Shown: positions 1 through 7,463 of the stretch, piece by piece | How the letters are laid out: every line of letters begins with the position of its first letter | Position numbering within the stretch: the stretch's first letter is position 1 | Assembly (NCBI GenBank): GCA_025455225.1 | Contig: JALOMY010000100.1 | Span: 1 to 18,825 of the forward strand | Direction of reading: 5' to 3' | Source: Cyclobacteriaceae bacterium | GTDB taxonomy: Bacteria; Bacteroidota; Bacteroidia; Cytophagales; Cyclobacteriaceae | DNA length: 18,825 nucleotides | The notes under the pieces: generated by a model | The model's input: the letters and a program-made list of their open reading frames with translations, nothing else | Databases searched by the model: none | Told to the model about the DNA's origin: nothing | Position numbers and translations under genes: made by a program

Positions 1-23
1 ACATTCCTATGGCCACTATCCAT
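1..23 (-). CDS. Possible 5' tip of a leftward gene, cut by the window edge
   Basis: Only eight codons are visible (MDSGHRN then a partial codon), reading leftward from an ATG at 23-21. The reason to think it is real is the upstream sequence. A TACATTTG box, an exact match to the Bacteroidota TAnnTTTG element, lies 22 bases upstream on the same strand, with a TTG 20 bases before it. Nothing can be said about function. It could equally be a chance ATG in an intergenic region. Confidence 0.3.
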
Positions 24-45
24 CCTTATTTAGATTAATTTTAAA

Positions 46-76
46 CAAATGTAAGTGCTGATTATGGCCCTTGCAA
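46..76 (-). promoter_or_regulatory. Bacteroidota-type promoter for the leftward gene at the window edge
   Basis: On the minus strand TTG (76-74) is followed after 20 bases by TACATTTG (53-46). This fits the TTG-N19..21-TAnnTTTG architecture of the primary sigma factor in Bacteroidota. Transcription would begin near position 39, giving a leader of about 15 bases before the ATG at 23. Motif match only. Confidence 0.4.
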
Positions 77-99
77 TGATTCTAATCACTATAACTCTG
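71..99 (+). promoter_or_regulatory. Weak candidate promoter for the 51-residue protein gene
   Basis: TTGC at 71-74 and TAACTCTG at 92-99 (one mismatch to TAnnTTTG) are separated by 18 bases and lie just upstream of the GTG at 114. It overlaps the opposing promoter, so the two genes may be divergently transcribed from a shared region. Weak motif. Confidence 0.22.
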
Positions 100-113
100 T
101 CTAATTTTATCTC

Positions 114-269
114 GTGAAGAAAAACAAACCTCGAAAAAAAGCAGTCAAGGTTAAACCTGTTCCAAAAGAAAACCATCAACAAGTGCCCTTAGAAGAGCCG
201 CAAACCAATTCATTTGACTATGGGGGCATTCCCGAACGTGATCTTAAGAAGAACTTAGGTTGCGGATAA
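114..269 (+). CDS. Small basic protein with a GGIPERDLKKNLGCG-type tail (51 aa)
   Basis: Reading from GTG at 114 gives 51 codons ending in TAA at 267-269. An in-frame TAA at 102-104 leaves GTG as the only usable start. The N-terminal third is strongly basic (KKNKPRKKAVKVK), the middle is Pro/Glu/Gln rich and probably disordered, and the C-terminus carries the ordered-looking motif FDYGGIPERDLKKNLGCG with a single Cys two residues from the end. I believe short proteins with a closely similar GG-P-RDLKKNLGCG ending are widespread in Bacteroidota, but I know no function. A terminator hairpin follows 17 bases after the stop, which supports it being a transcribed monocistronic gene. No signal peptide or membrane segment. 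The terminal Cys could bind metal or be modified; that is speculation. Confidence 0.6.
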   Translation: MKKNKPRKKAVKVKPVPKENHQQVPLEEPQTNSFDYGGIPERDLKKNLGCG

Positions 270-278
270 TACTGAATT

Positions 279-1745
279 TTAATGGAAGACCGTTTGCGGC
301 TTTTTTTCCAGAATTATCCTTCGCATGCTTTTATTCTTCATATCAAAGGAAGAACCAAGTCGTTGACCGAACACTTTTCGAATGGATGGTAATGCCAAAC
401 GTCCAGGTCCTCCCGCAATCTGGGCCAGGGCTGCACTTAAAAGCGGCTCTTCCCTGTCACCGATGGGTAAAAGGTAAATTCCCTCATCGACTTCAAGATC
501 CGGAATGAAACCATTACTGTAATCCGATTGACCATTGCTATTGAATGATTTCATTACTATTGGAAGCATCAGCCACCGGTTTGCAGGATTATCTTCTTCA
601 TAGACCGGAATCGATCCCACATTCTTACCATACGTCACTTCACCAATTAATTTGACAGGCATAAAAGGACGCAATCCATTAATCACGAGTTCACTGGCCG
701 AAGCCGTTTCCGTACCCGTAAGAACATACAGGTTTCCGGATAAACTGGTACCAACATTCTGTGCTTTAGCAATAAACCTGACTACTTCATCGGTCTCTGT
801 GATATTGAAATAATCCGTTACCGTACTATTATACTCACGCCTGAAGAAAACTTTAGATTCATCAATGTTCTTGCCAATCAGGCTGGCAAGGTTAATGGCG
901 GCATCCACATAACCTCCACTGTTGTAGCGAAGGTCCACAACCAGATCGGTAATTCCCTGGGCCTTAAAATTGGCAATGATCTGATCCATTTCATTATTGT
1001 ATTCAATTCCTTCACCAATACCTGAAGCAAAAAAAGTATACATCAGGTAGCCGGCTTTTCGCGTGCCGTCTACATCAATAACTTCGGAATAGAAATTTGG
1101 ATCTTCCTGTAAAACAACTGTCGTTAAATTTAATGTTACAGGGTCACCCAACGTACCACTTGAACTGCTCGTGGCGGTCATTGGTCGGTAGGTAATAGAA
1201 TGATTTTCACTTAACTGGTTGATCAGCGACTGGTAATTATCAAGAGTTAATAGTTGTCCATTGACATGAGTAATGATATCACCGCGTTTAAGGTCGGTTG
1301 CTTCCGCAGGTGAATCCTTTTTAATGTAAAGCACCTGGGCGATTACATTGGAATTGGACTCCGATTCGCGGTATAAGGCAAACTCATAACCCGCTTCTTT
1401 ACTGACACCCTCTAATGCATTGAGAACTTCTTCATAATCATCGTAAATGGCTGAGAACCTATCTTCGGTTGATAGCAGAGAAGTAAAAAAATCTTCCGGC
1501 TCCTGATTTCGATCAGGCTTATCAGGCAATTGGTCATTCCAATAATACCAGAAGCTCATATTATCATAAATCCAATTGTTTACATAGGTGTCTCCGGTTG
1601 CCGGTTCGTCATCTTCCCTGCACGCTTGCAAAGAAAATAATACCCCCAGTACCAATAACGCGAACAGCCGGTACTTCAATTGTACTATCCATCTCGCATA
1701 CATATGAATTCGTTCAGTCCAACCAGTTTTCATCTTGCTTTTCAC
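279..1745 (-). CDS. S41-family (C-terminal processing) serine protease lipoprotein with PDZ domain
   Basis: A 488-residue secreted protease. The N-terminus has a hydrophobic segment (about 27-40) ending in the lipobox LQAC, so Cys42 should be lipidated. ATG codons 5 or 15 are plausible alternative starts and would give a more normal signal length. A Trp/Tyr-rich N-terminal S41 helper region (about 54-110) precedes a PDZ domain (about 118-200, GDIITHVNGQ) and the tail-specific protease fold (about 228-425). The dyad is visible: Ser349 in TASASE and Lys374 in TYGKN, 25 residues apart as in E. coli Prc. The LRYNSGG segment at 272-278 is also typical. It probably degrades or processes envelope proteins or peptides. 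It starts 20 bases after the murF/alr stop and is likely the last gene of a csaA-murF/alr-protease operon. The last eight codons are shared with a terminator on the opposite strand. Confidence 0.88.
   Translation of the reverse strand: MKSKMKTGWTERIHMYARWIVQLKYRLFALLVLGVLFSLQACREDDEPATGDTYVNNWIYDNMSFWYYWNDQLPDKPDRNQEPEDFFTSLLSTEDRFSAIYDDYEEVLNALEGVSKEAGYEFALYRESESNSNVIAQVLYIKKDSPAEATDLKRGDIITHVNGQLLTLDNYQSLINQLSENHSITYRPMTATSSSSGTLGDPVTLNLTTVVLQEDPNFYSEVIDVDGTRKAGYLMYTFFASGIGEGIEYNNEMDQIIANFKAQGITDLVVDLRYNSGGYVDAAINLASLIGKNIDESKVFFRREYNSTVTDYFNITETDEVVRFIAKAQNVGTSLSGNLYVLTGTETASASELVINGLRPFMPVKLIGEVTYGKNVGSIPVYEEDNPANRWLMLPIVMKSFNSNGQSDYSNGFIPDLEVDEGIYLLPIGDREEPLLSAALAQIAGGPGRLALPSIRKVFGQRLGSSFDMKNKSMRRIILEKKPQTVFH
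286..307 (+). terminator. Rho-independent terminator of the 51-residue protein gene
   Basis: AAG-A-CCG / TTTG / CGG-CTT forms a short GC-rich hairpin with one bulged A, followed by an unbroken T run to 307. It ends transcription from the left, yet it lies wholly inside the last codons of the opposing S41 protease gene, whose stop is at 281-279. Confidence 0.55.
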
Positions 1746-1765
1746 CTCATTAATTAATTCAAATA

Positions 1766-4192
1766 TTAAATACTCTCAGCTACAAAAATCCGCTTGACAC
1801 GTTCACTGGTGTTGGTAAGTATTTCGTACGGAATTGTGTTGATCCGGGCCGCGACTTCATGCAACGGTAACGCTTCTCCGAAAACAATTACTTCATCACC
1901 TTCGTGAGCATCGAGGCCGGTAACATCAATCATGGTCATGTCCATGCACACATTCCCGATTACAGGAGCCCGTTTGCCATTTACTAATACAACCCCGCTT
2001 CCATTGCTGAACGCCCTTGAATATCCATCGGCATAACCTATGGCTATGGTTGCAACATCGATATCATGAGCTGCGATCCCTCTCCTTCCATATCCAATAC
2101 TCTCACCCTTTTTGACGTGCCTTTTTTGTGAAATTATTGTTTTTAAGGTTGCAACCGGTTTAAGCTGATGGTTTTGAGAAACCGGGTCAACGCCATACAT
2201 TCCAATACCTAATCGAACCATATCCATTTGATACTCAGGAAAGCGTAATATCCCCGGAGTATTTAACAAATGCACCAACGGATTGATTTGGAGTTGCTCT
2301 TTAATTCTGCTGACTTCCATTAAAAATTGCCTGGCTTGTTTATGAGTAAAGTCATCATGTTCTTGTTCATCTGCTCCCGCCAGATGACTGAAAACAGATG
2401 CAATTCTGATATTCCGGTGCTGGGCAAGCAAGGCAATTAATGTATCATGATCGTGATCATCAAAACCAAGTCGGTGCATGCCGGTGTCTAATTTGATATG
2501 CACCTTCATTGGGCGCCCGTCCAGAAACCGGATTAACTCATCAAGGATTTTAGTACTGTAAATTTCCGGTTCCAGGGCAAAGTCAAGCATAAGCTGGAAT
2601 CCGTCTTCTGACGGATTCATAACCATTATAGGCACCGTAATATTATTTTGTCTTAACTCCACACCTTCATCCGCATAAGCCACACCTAAATATTCCACCT
2701 GGTGAAACTGCAGTACATTGGCAATGGTAACACTGCCGCTTCCATAAGCAAACGCTTTAACCATGGCCATTATTTTAGTGCCCGGGTGCAGAAGAGACCG
2801 GAAATAATTGAGGTTATGTACCAGTGCCCCCAGATTAATTTCCATTACCGTACCATGTGCCTTTTTTGTCAACCGCTTCGTGATGCGTTCGAATCTGAAA
2901 ATGCGCGCCCCTTTTACCAGAATGGTCTCATTCTGAAATTGTTGACTTGTGGTTTGCTCTAAAAAATGCTCGGTCGATTGAAAAAACAGGGGAGGTATTT
3001 TAAATGCCTCCTGATGCATAAATAAAAAGTTACCAATACCGATAAATCGAGAAACTCCACTGCTGTTGACAAGTTCAGCAATGCGATCAGCCAGTAAATC
3101 ATCAGGAAGTCCTGATTCAATAATATCCGATAAAATCAACGTACGATTACTTCTTTGTTTCTGATGGTTTAAAAAATCCAGACTGATTCGCAAGCCACCC
3201 AGATCATTATTGTAGGTATCATCGATTACAAGGCAATTATTAATACCCTCCTTAAGCTCAAGGCGCATAGGTATCGCCTGTAACATATGTATGCGTTGAT
3301 TAATTATTTTGGGATCATAACCCAATACCAACATCATAACTACACAATGAAGGGCGTTCTCAACTGAGGCGGCATCCACGAAAGGCAATTGAAGATGGAA
3401 TGTACTTCCCTTCCAGGATACTAAGAATTTGCCGTTTTGGTCATTTACGATAACATCGGCATGTTGCCTGCCCCATGAAACTGTAGGAATTGCCGATGAT
3501 TTAATTTGTTGGGTCAGTTCATAGTGATCGGCACAATAAATCAGCAAGCTTACCTTTTCAAATAACTTTAACTTCTCTTTGATTTTTGTCTCCCGATCCG
3601 GAAAATTCTCATCATGGGAGGTACCGATGTTGGTAAATATTCCGTAAACGGGATCGATAATCCTTTGAAGACTTTGCATTTCATTCAGACGGGATATACC
3701 GGCTTCGAAAATTCCGAGTTTATGATGGGATTGCATCTGCCACACAGACAAGGGCACACCGAGTTGTGAATTATAACTCCCTGGATTTTTTATAATATCA
3801 CGATCGTAACTCAGCAATTGAAAAAGCCATTCCTTGATAATCGTCTTGGCGTTGCTGCCCGTAATGCCAATTACAGGAATTGAGAATTGATGACGATGAT
3901 GACTTGCAATTTGCTGCAGGGCAGAAATCGATGAATCAACTTTAAGAATATTCGCTTCAGGTAAATCCTCACCCGAAATCCATTTCTCAACAACAAACTG
4001 GCGAATACCCAATTCATACAAGGTCTCCAGGTAATGATGGCCATCGTTTCGCTTTCCGGAAATGGCAAAAAAAACAGCCCCTTTATTGACAACCGGCTTC
4101 CTGCTATCCGTTAGCAGTATGTCAACCTGCTGGTCGCTTTTGAAGGAAATAATTTCTCCTCCGGTAATCAGGGGAAGTTCTGAAAAATACAT
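1766..4192 (-). CDS. murF-alr: Bifunctional UDP-MurNAc-tripeptide:D-Ala-D-Ala ligase / alanine racemase
   Basis: An 808-residue fusion making and using D-alanine for peptidoglycan in the cytoplasm. Residues 1-440 are a MurF: Mur N-terminal domain (about 20-95), ATP-binding central domain with loop GSNAKT (112-117), the NP-SYNSQLGVPLS segment (136-149), and a C-terminal domain (about 305-440). Residues 447-808 are a fold-type III PLP alanine racemase: the PLP lysine is Lys479 in MVKAFAYG, the second catalytic base is Tyr701 in IGYGRRG, and GYADGYSR (719-726) and GNVCMDM (746-752) are typical. The fusion is characteristic of Bacteroidota and should channel D-Ala supply, with Ddl acting elsewhere. 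The P-loop has Ala115 where Mur ligases usually have Gly. The ATG lies 2 bases after the csaA stop, so the genes are surely co-transcribed. Length is normal for the fusion. Confidence 0.95.
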   Translation of the reverse strand: MYFSELPLITGGEIISFKSDQQVDILLTDSRKPVVNKGAVFFAISGKRNDGHHYLETLYELGIRQFVVEKWISGEDLPEANILKVDSSISALQQIASHHRHQFSIPVIGITGSNAKTIIKEWLFQLLSYDRDIIKNPGSYNSQLGVPLSVWQMQSHHKLGIFEAGISRLNEMQSLQRIIDPVYGIFTNIGTSHDENFPDRETKIKEKLKLFEKVSLLIYCADHYELTQQIKSSAIPTVSWGRQHADVIVNDQNGKFLVSWKGSTFHLQLPFVDAASVENALHCVVMMLVLGYDPKIINQRIHMLQAIPMRLELKEGINNCLVIDDTYNNDLGGLRISLDFLNHQKQRSNRTLILSDIIESGLPDDLLADRIAELVNSSGVSRFIGIGNFLFMHQEAFKIPPLFFQSTEHFLEQTTSQQFQNETILVKGARIFRFERITKRLTKKAHGTVMEINLGALVHNLNYFRSLLHPGTKIMAMVKAFAYGSGSVTIANVLQFHQVEYLGVAYADEGVELRQNNITVPIMVMNPSEDGFQLMLDFALEPEIYSTKILDELIRFLDGRPMKVHIKLDTGMHRLGFDDHDHDTLIALLAQHRNIRIASVFSHLAGADEQEHDDFTHKQARQFLMEVSRIKEQLQINPLVHLLNTPGILRFPEYQMDMVRLGIGMYGVDPVSQNHQLKPVATLKTIISQKRHVKKGESIGYGRRGIAAHDIDVATIAIGYADGYSRAFSNGSGVVLVNGKRAPVIGNVCMDMTMIDVTGLDAHEGDEVIVFGEALPLHEVAARINTIPYEILTNTSERVKRIFVAESI

Positions 4193-4194
4193 GG

Positions 4195-4527
4195 CTAGAA
4201 TAAGCGTGCTCCGTTTGGTACGGGTTTATCGGGAGTGCAAAGAATAACATGATCACTTTCATCTGGAAATCCGGTTACCAGTACCTCCGACATGAAATTG
4301 GCAATCTGACGAGGTGGAAAATTTACTATGCAGACTACTTGCTTTCCGATAAGACCATCAGGTTTATAGTAATCGGCAATTTGAGCGCTGGACTTCTTAA
4401 CCCCAATTTCACCTAAATCCACCCATAATTTTAATGCAGGCTTTCGGGCTTCCTTGAATTCTTCGGCCTTAATGACCGTACCTACCCGAATATCAACTTT
4501 CTGAAAATCCGACCAATTAATATCCAT
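4195..4527 (-). CDS. csaA: CsaA-type tRNA-binding-domain protein
   Basis: A 110-residue single-domain protein, the same length as Bacillus subtilis CsaA. The whole chain is an OB-fold tRNA-binding domain: FQKVDIRVGTVIKAEEF near the N-terminus, the dimer-forming KKSSAQIADYY stretch at about 44-54, VNFPPRQIANFMSEVLV at 68-84, and the closing PDKPVPNGARL. CsaA is described as a dimeric chaperone or export-related protein able to bind tRNA-like or peptide ligands; in Bacteroidota its exact role is uncertain. It is the first gene of the leftward operon with murF/alr and the S41 protease. The ATG at 4527 is the natural start, with an AT-rich 139-base divergent intergenic region upstream. Confidence 0.88.
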   Translation of the reverse strand: MDINWSDFQKVDIRVGTVIKAEEFKEARKPALKLWVDLGEIGVKKSSAQIADYYKPDGLIGKQVVCIVNFPPRQIANFMSEVLVTGFPDESDHVILCTPDKPVPNGARLF

Positions 4528-4666
4528 TTTCGCTCAAATTAGGCTAAAATCGGTTTTTTGTCTAGTAGATCACAAGAATTGTCTAATTACCAGAAACATA
4601 GCCAAATGAAATTTTTACCTTTCGCTTAGCAAGAATCCAAAATTTTGCGTTATTGTACTTGGTGCT
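4528..4666. other. Divergent intergenic region between csaA and the 107-residue secreted protein gene
   Basis: This 139-base AT-rich stretch must hold the promoters of both flanking operons. On the csaA side there is a TAATTTG shortly before the ATG, one base short of TAnnTTTG. On the rightward side TACCTTTC (about 4618-4625) is near-consensus but lacks a well-spaced TTG. I could not assign either promoter confidently and saw no hairpin. Confidence 0.3.
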
Positions 4667-4990
4667 ATGAAAATTAAACCAATCCTTTTTCCAATTCTTC
4701 TGTTGCTGGCTGTATTGGGATTCAGCCAGGCAATGGCTCAGGAAGATCGGATACCTGATCTGGATTCTGGCATTAAAGACATCCGCTACGAAACAAGCAA
4801 CGAACTGAACCCTGAAGGCGATTTTAAAAACTCCAAACCGATTTTAACATCCAGGGATTCAGTTTCTCTAAAGACTGTGCCCCGGAGACCTGAACAAAAA
4901 GGGAAAAATGGGGATGAAAATTCGGTACTTTCCTTCAATTTCCTGTACTATTTAATCGAACGATACAAGCTTTCGGATATCGTAGATTAA
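4667..4990 (+). CDS. Small secreted protein of unknown function with conserved-looking C-terminus (107 aa)
   Basis: The ATG at 4667 begins a clear Sec signal peptide: basic MKIK, a hydrophobic core through residue 19 and a likely signal peptidase I site after AMA (about 24-25). The mature part is about 82 residues, polar and probably disordered (Asp/Glu, Ser/Thr and Lys/Arg rich). It ends in an aromatic amphipathic segment, SFNFLYYLIERYKLSDIVD (about 88-106), that looks like the only foldable or conserved portion. I do not recognise a named domain. No cysteines remain after cleavage, so it is not a lipoprotein. It sits 83 bases upstream of the TonB receptor on the same strand, but a separate promoter and operator lie in between, so it is probably not in that operon. 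Confidence 0.68.
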   Translation: MKIKPILFPILLLLAVLGFSQAMAQEDRIPDLDSGIKDIRYETSNELNPEGDFKNSKPILTSRDSVSLKTVPRRPEQKGKNGDENSVLSFNFLYYLIERYKLSDIVD

Positions 4991-5040
4991 TCCTGCATCA
5001 TAGTTATCTCGTCTTTATTCCGTTTTAGTTTTTAAGGTTT

Positions 5041-5048
5041 TATATTTG
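5041..5048 (+). promoter_or_regulatory. TATATTTG (-7 type) box of the TonB receptor operon
   Basis: An exact TAnnTTTG match 25 bases upstream of the TTG start, placing transcription initiation around 5055. No clear TTG lies at the expected upstream position (about 5018-5022), so the promoter may need help or be weak. The box overlaps the left arm of the inverted repeat at 5043-5065. Confidence 0.45.
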
Positions 5049-5065
5049 CAACTTTGTTGCAAATA
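5043..5065. promoter_or_regulatory. Inverted-repeat operator, probably for a Fur-family metal regulator
   Basis: The core TTTGCAACTTTGTTGCAAA (5045-5063) is a perfect inverted repeat of 8-base arms around TTT. Two further flanking pairs extend it to 10-base arms over 5043-5065. It also reads as TTGCAA-N5-TTGCAA, the arrangement described for the Fur-family nickel regulator Nur of Streptomyces. It overlaps the -7 box and the expected start of transcription, so a bound protein would block initiation. The downstream genes are a TonB receptor and an acidic lipoprotein, a context that fits metal-dependent repression (Zur, Nur or Fur type). The regulator itself is not in the window. An RNA hairpin role is the main alternative. 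Confidence 0.6.
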
Positions 5066-5073
5066 GAATTTGA

Positions 5074-7449
5074 TTGCGTTACCTGGTTTTCATACTGTTT
5101 TCGTGCATTCCTTTCCTCCTTTTCGCTCAGGAGAAATGTTCACTAGTAATTTCTGGAATCGTACACGACAATGAAAACAACGAACTTCCCGGAGCCACAG
5201 TTTTAATCAATGGTGCCGGTACAGTAACCGGTGCCCATGGTGAATTTGTCATTTCTGATTTGTGTCCTGGAATTTACACCATCCTGGTTCAATTTCTTGG
5301 ATTTAAGGATTACTCATCAGAGATCGATCTTGTTCGCAACCAATACATTCGGGTACGTTTGGTACAAGATGTAACTGAGCTGGAACGAATAGAGGTGGTT
5401 GGTCAGTCTATATCCATTACAAGGAGCAATGCATCCCTTCAACTTTCGCAAGATGATCTTGAACAATTAACGGGAAAATCATTAGGCGAAAGTTTAAAAT
5501 CACTACCCGGTGTCAACGCGTTGCAATCGGGACCAGCTGTTTTCAAGCCCATCATACAGGGCTTACATAGTCAGCGCATTCTCATTTTGAATAACGGAAT
5601 CCGGCAGGAAGGTCAACAATGGGGAATCGAACATGCACCGGAAATTGATCCTTTTATTGCTTCAGAAATGACAGTAGTTAAAGGATCGGAAGCCGTTCGT
5701 TTTGGTGCCGATGCACTGGGCGGGGTTATTATTATCAATACTCCTTCATTACATACAAGCCGACATTTACAAGGGCAAATTCATACCGGTTATATGACGA
5801 ACAACCGGATGGGAATTCTTTCCGGGATTTTTGAGGGCGGATTTAAAAACACGGATAAGTGGAGTTGGCGCTTACAGGGAACAGGAAAAAAAGGTGGCGA
5901 CTTTTCAACGCCCAATTATGTGCTTTCCAATACCGGATTAGAAGAGCTCAACTTCTCGGGTGCTCTCGGATACCGGAATGCCAATCACGGTATTGAACTC
6001 TACGGTAGCAGCTTTAATACGGAAATTGGCATTCTGCGAGCCGCGCACACGGGGAACCTGGATGATCTCGAACAATCCATTCAAGGTGAAGAACCCTGGT
6101 ATATTGCACCCTTTACTTACGACATTAATAATCCCAAACAACGAATAAATCATCAGCTGCTAAAGGTTAAAGCTTACCGTAACCTCTCAGGATTAGGCAC
6201 ATTGAATATTTTATACGGTGGGCAGTTCAATCAGCGCAGAGAGTTTGATGTGCGAAGATCAGGACGAAGTTCGCGGCCTTCTCTGTTTATGAATCTCGTA
6301 TCAAATGTACTTGATCTTTCACTTGATCATGAACATCAGGCTCACTCCGGAAGTATTGGTACTAACTTTTCCTACAAATACAACTACAACGAAACCAGCG
6401 AAACGGGAAGGACACCACTCGTTCCGGATTATCATCAATTCTCTACCGGTGTATTCATTATCGAAAAAATCAACCGAGATCGCTGGTCGTTTGAAGCGGG
6501 TGGCCGGTATGATTTTCAGTACTTGCAGGTTCTTACTTTCGACAAGACGAATACCCTGGTAAAGCCTGAATTTAATTTCCACTACGTCTCGGGGTCAATC
6601 GGTGCAACGTACCTTTTTAAAACATCATCACGGATCAGTAGTCATTTGGGCATTTCTTCACGTCCTCCGCACGTCAGTGAATTATACAGTGATGGACTCC
6701 ATCACGGAACCGGTGCAATCGAAGAAGGAATAATGAAAGAAGACGGTGAAGTGTTGACGGATCAAAGCCTTATTAAGAAAGAAGTTTCAACAAAATGGAT
6801 AAATACCCTTCAAATCGGCAGCAAAACCATTTCAGCTGATCTGTCTGCATATGTTAATTCAATTGCTAATTATGTTTTTCTAAGGCCAGTCGGATCACGC
6901 GAAACCATTAGCGGCTATTTCCCTGTATGGAAATATGAACAGACTGATGCTCTTCTTGCCGGTGCTGATCTTCTAGTATCATGGGCAATTAGTAAAACGA
7001 TTACCGCTTCCGGAAAATTAGCCTACATCTACGGGCTTGATGTAACACGGAATGATAATCTTATTTTTATTCCGCCCGTCAATGGAGAATTAGGATTAAC
7101 TTATTCAACACCGGTTGTTAATTATCGAAATTTTTATTTCAAGGTGGCTGTTCCTATGGTAGCCAAACAGAATCGTGCACCCATTACAGTGTATCCGGCT
7201 GATATACCCGAGTATACCGGAGATGAAGTATACGATATTGCCCCGGCACCTCCCGGATATATATTGTTAAATGCTGAAATGGGTTTCAAGTTTCCATTAA
7301 GAGATCATGATTTTTCGATTAGCCTTGCCGGAGAAAATCTGACCAACCAGGTTTACCGCAATTACATGAACCGGATGCGGTATTTTGCGGATGAGATCGG
7401 AAGAAATTTTACAGTTCGTTTAAAGTATAGTTTCCATTCACATCATTAA
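5074..7449 (+). CDS. TonB-dependent outer-membrane receptor, metal-uptake type
   Basis: A 791-residue outer-membrane transporter. It has a signal peptide (1-18, cleaved near FAQ-E), a carboxypeptidase-regulatory-like beta-sandwich (about 23-97, LPGATVLINGAGTVTGAHGEF), a plug domain (about 108-225, with VVKGSEAVRFGADALGGVI at 201-219) and a 22-strand-type barrel to the end. The plug motif EGQQWGIEHAPEID (179-192) and a His-rich tail, Phe787 followed by HSHH, recall zinc/metal receptors such as ZnuD-like proteins; substrate assignment is inference. The start must be TTG at 5074: an in-frame TGA directly precedes it and the signal peptide begins immediately. It needs TonB-ExbBD encoded elsewhere. 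It forms an operon with the lipoprotein 14 bases downstream and is probably controlled by the inverted repeat in its promoter. Confidence 0.9.
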   Translation: MRYLVFILFSCIPFLLFAQEKCSLVISGIVHDNENNELPGATVLINGAGTVTGAHGEFVISDLCPGIYTILVQFLGFKDYSSEIDLVRNQYIRVRLVQDVTELERIEVVGQSISITRSNASLQLSQDDLEQLTGKSLGESLKSLPGVNALQSGPAVFKPIIQGLHSQRILILNNGIRQEGQQWGIEHAPEIDPFIASEMTVVKGSEAVRFGADALGGVIIINTPSLHTSRHLQGQIHTGYMTNNRMGILSGIFEGGFKNTDKWSWRLQGTGKKGGDFSTPNYVLSNTGLEELNFSGALGYRNANHGIELYGSSFNTEIGILRAAHTGNLDDLEQSIQGEEPWYIAPFTYDINNPKQRINHQLLKVKAYRNLSGLGTLNILYGGQFNQRREFDVRRSGRSSRPSLFMNLVSNVLDLSLDHEHQAHSGSIGTNFSYKYNYNETSETGRTPLVPDYHQFSTGVFIIEKINRDRWSFEAGGRYDFQYLQVLTFDKTNTLVKPEFNFHYVSGSIGATYLFKTSSRISSHLGISSRPPHVSELYSDGLHHGTGAIEEGIMKEDGEVLTDQSLIKKEVSTKWINTLQIGSKTISADLSAYVNSIANYVFLRPVGSRETISGYFPVWKYEQTDALLAGADLLVSWAISKTITASGKLAYIYGLDVTRNDNLIFIPPVNGELGLTYSTPVVNYRNFYFKVAVPMVAKQNRAPITVYPADIPEYTGDEVYDIAPAPPGYILLNAEMGFKFPLRDHDFSISLAGENLTNQVYRNYMNRMRYFADEIGRNFTVRLKYSFHSHH

Positions 7450-7463
7450 ATCCATATAAAACC

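Noticed and set aside
2049..2156. GTTGCAAC (2049-2056) and GGTTGCAACC (2147-2156) palindromes
   Set aside because: Short, inside the alr coding region, without the TTT-spaced two-arm structure of the operator at 5043-5065; likely chance.
2702..2962. 86-codon open frame on the plus strand
   Set aside because: Lies entirely inside the murF/alr fusion in antisense, with no family likeness; a shadow frame.
6319..6582. Antisense and alternative-frame open frames within the TonB receptor
   Set aside because: Receptor sequence is continuous and recognisable here; the other frames have no signal peptide, motif or spacing that supports a gene.
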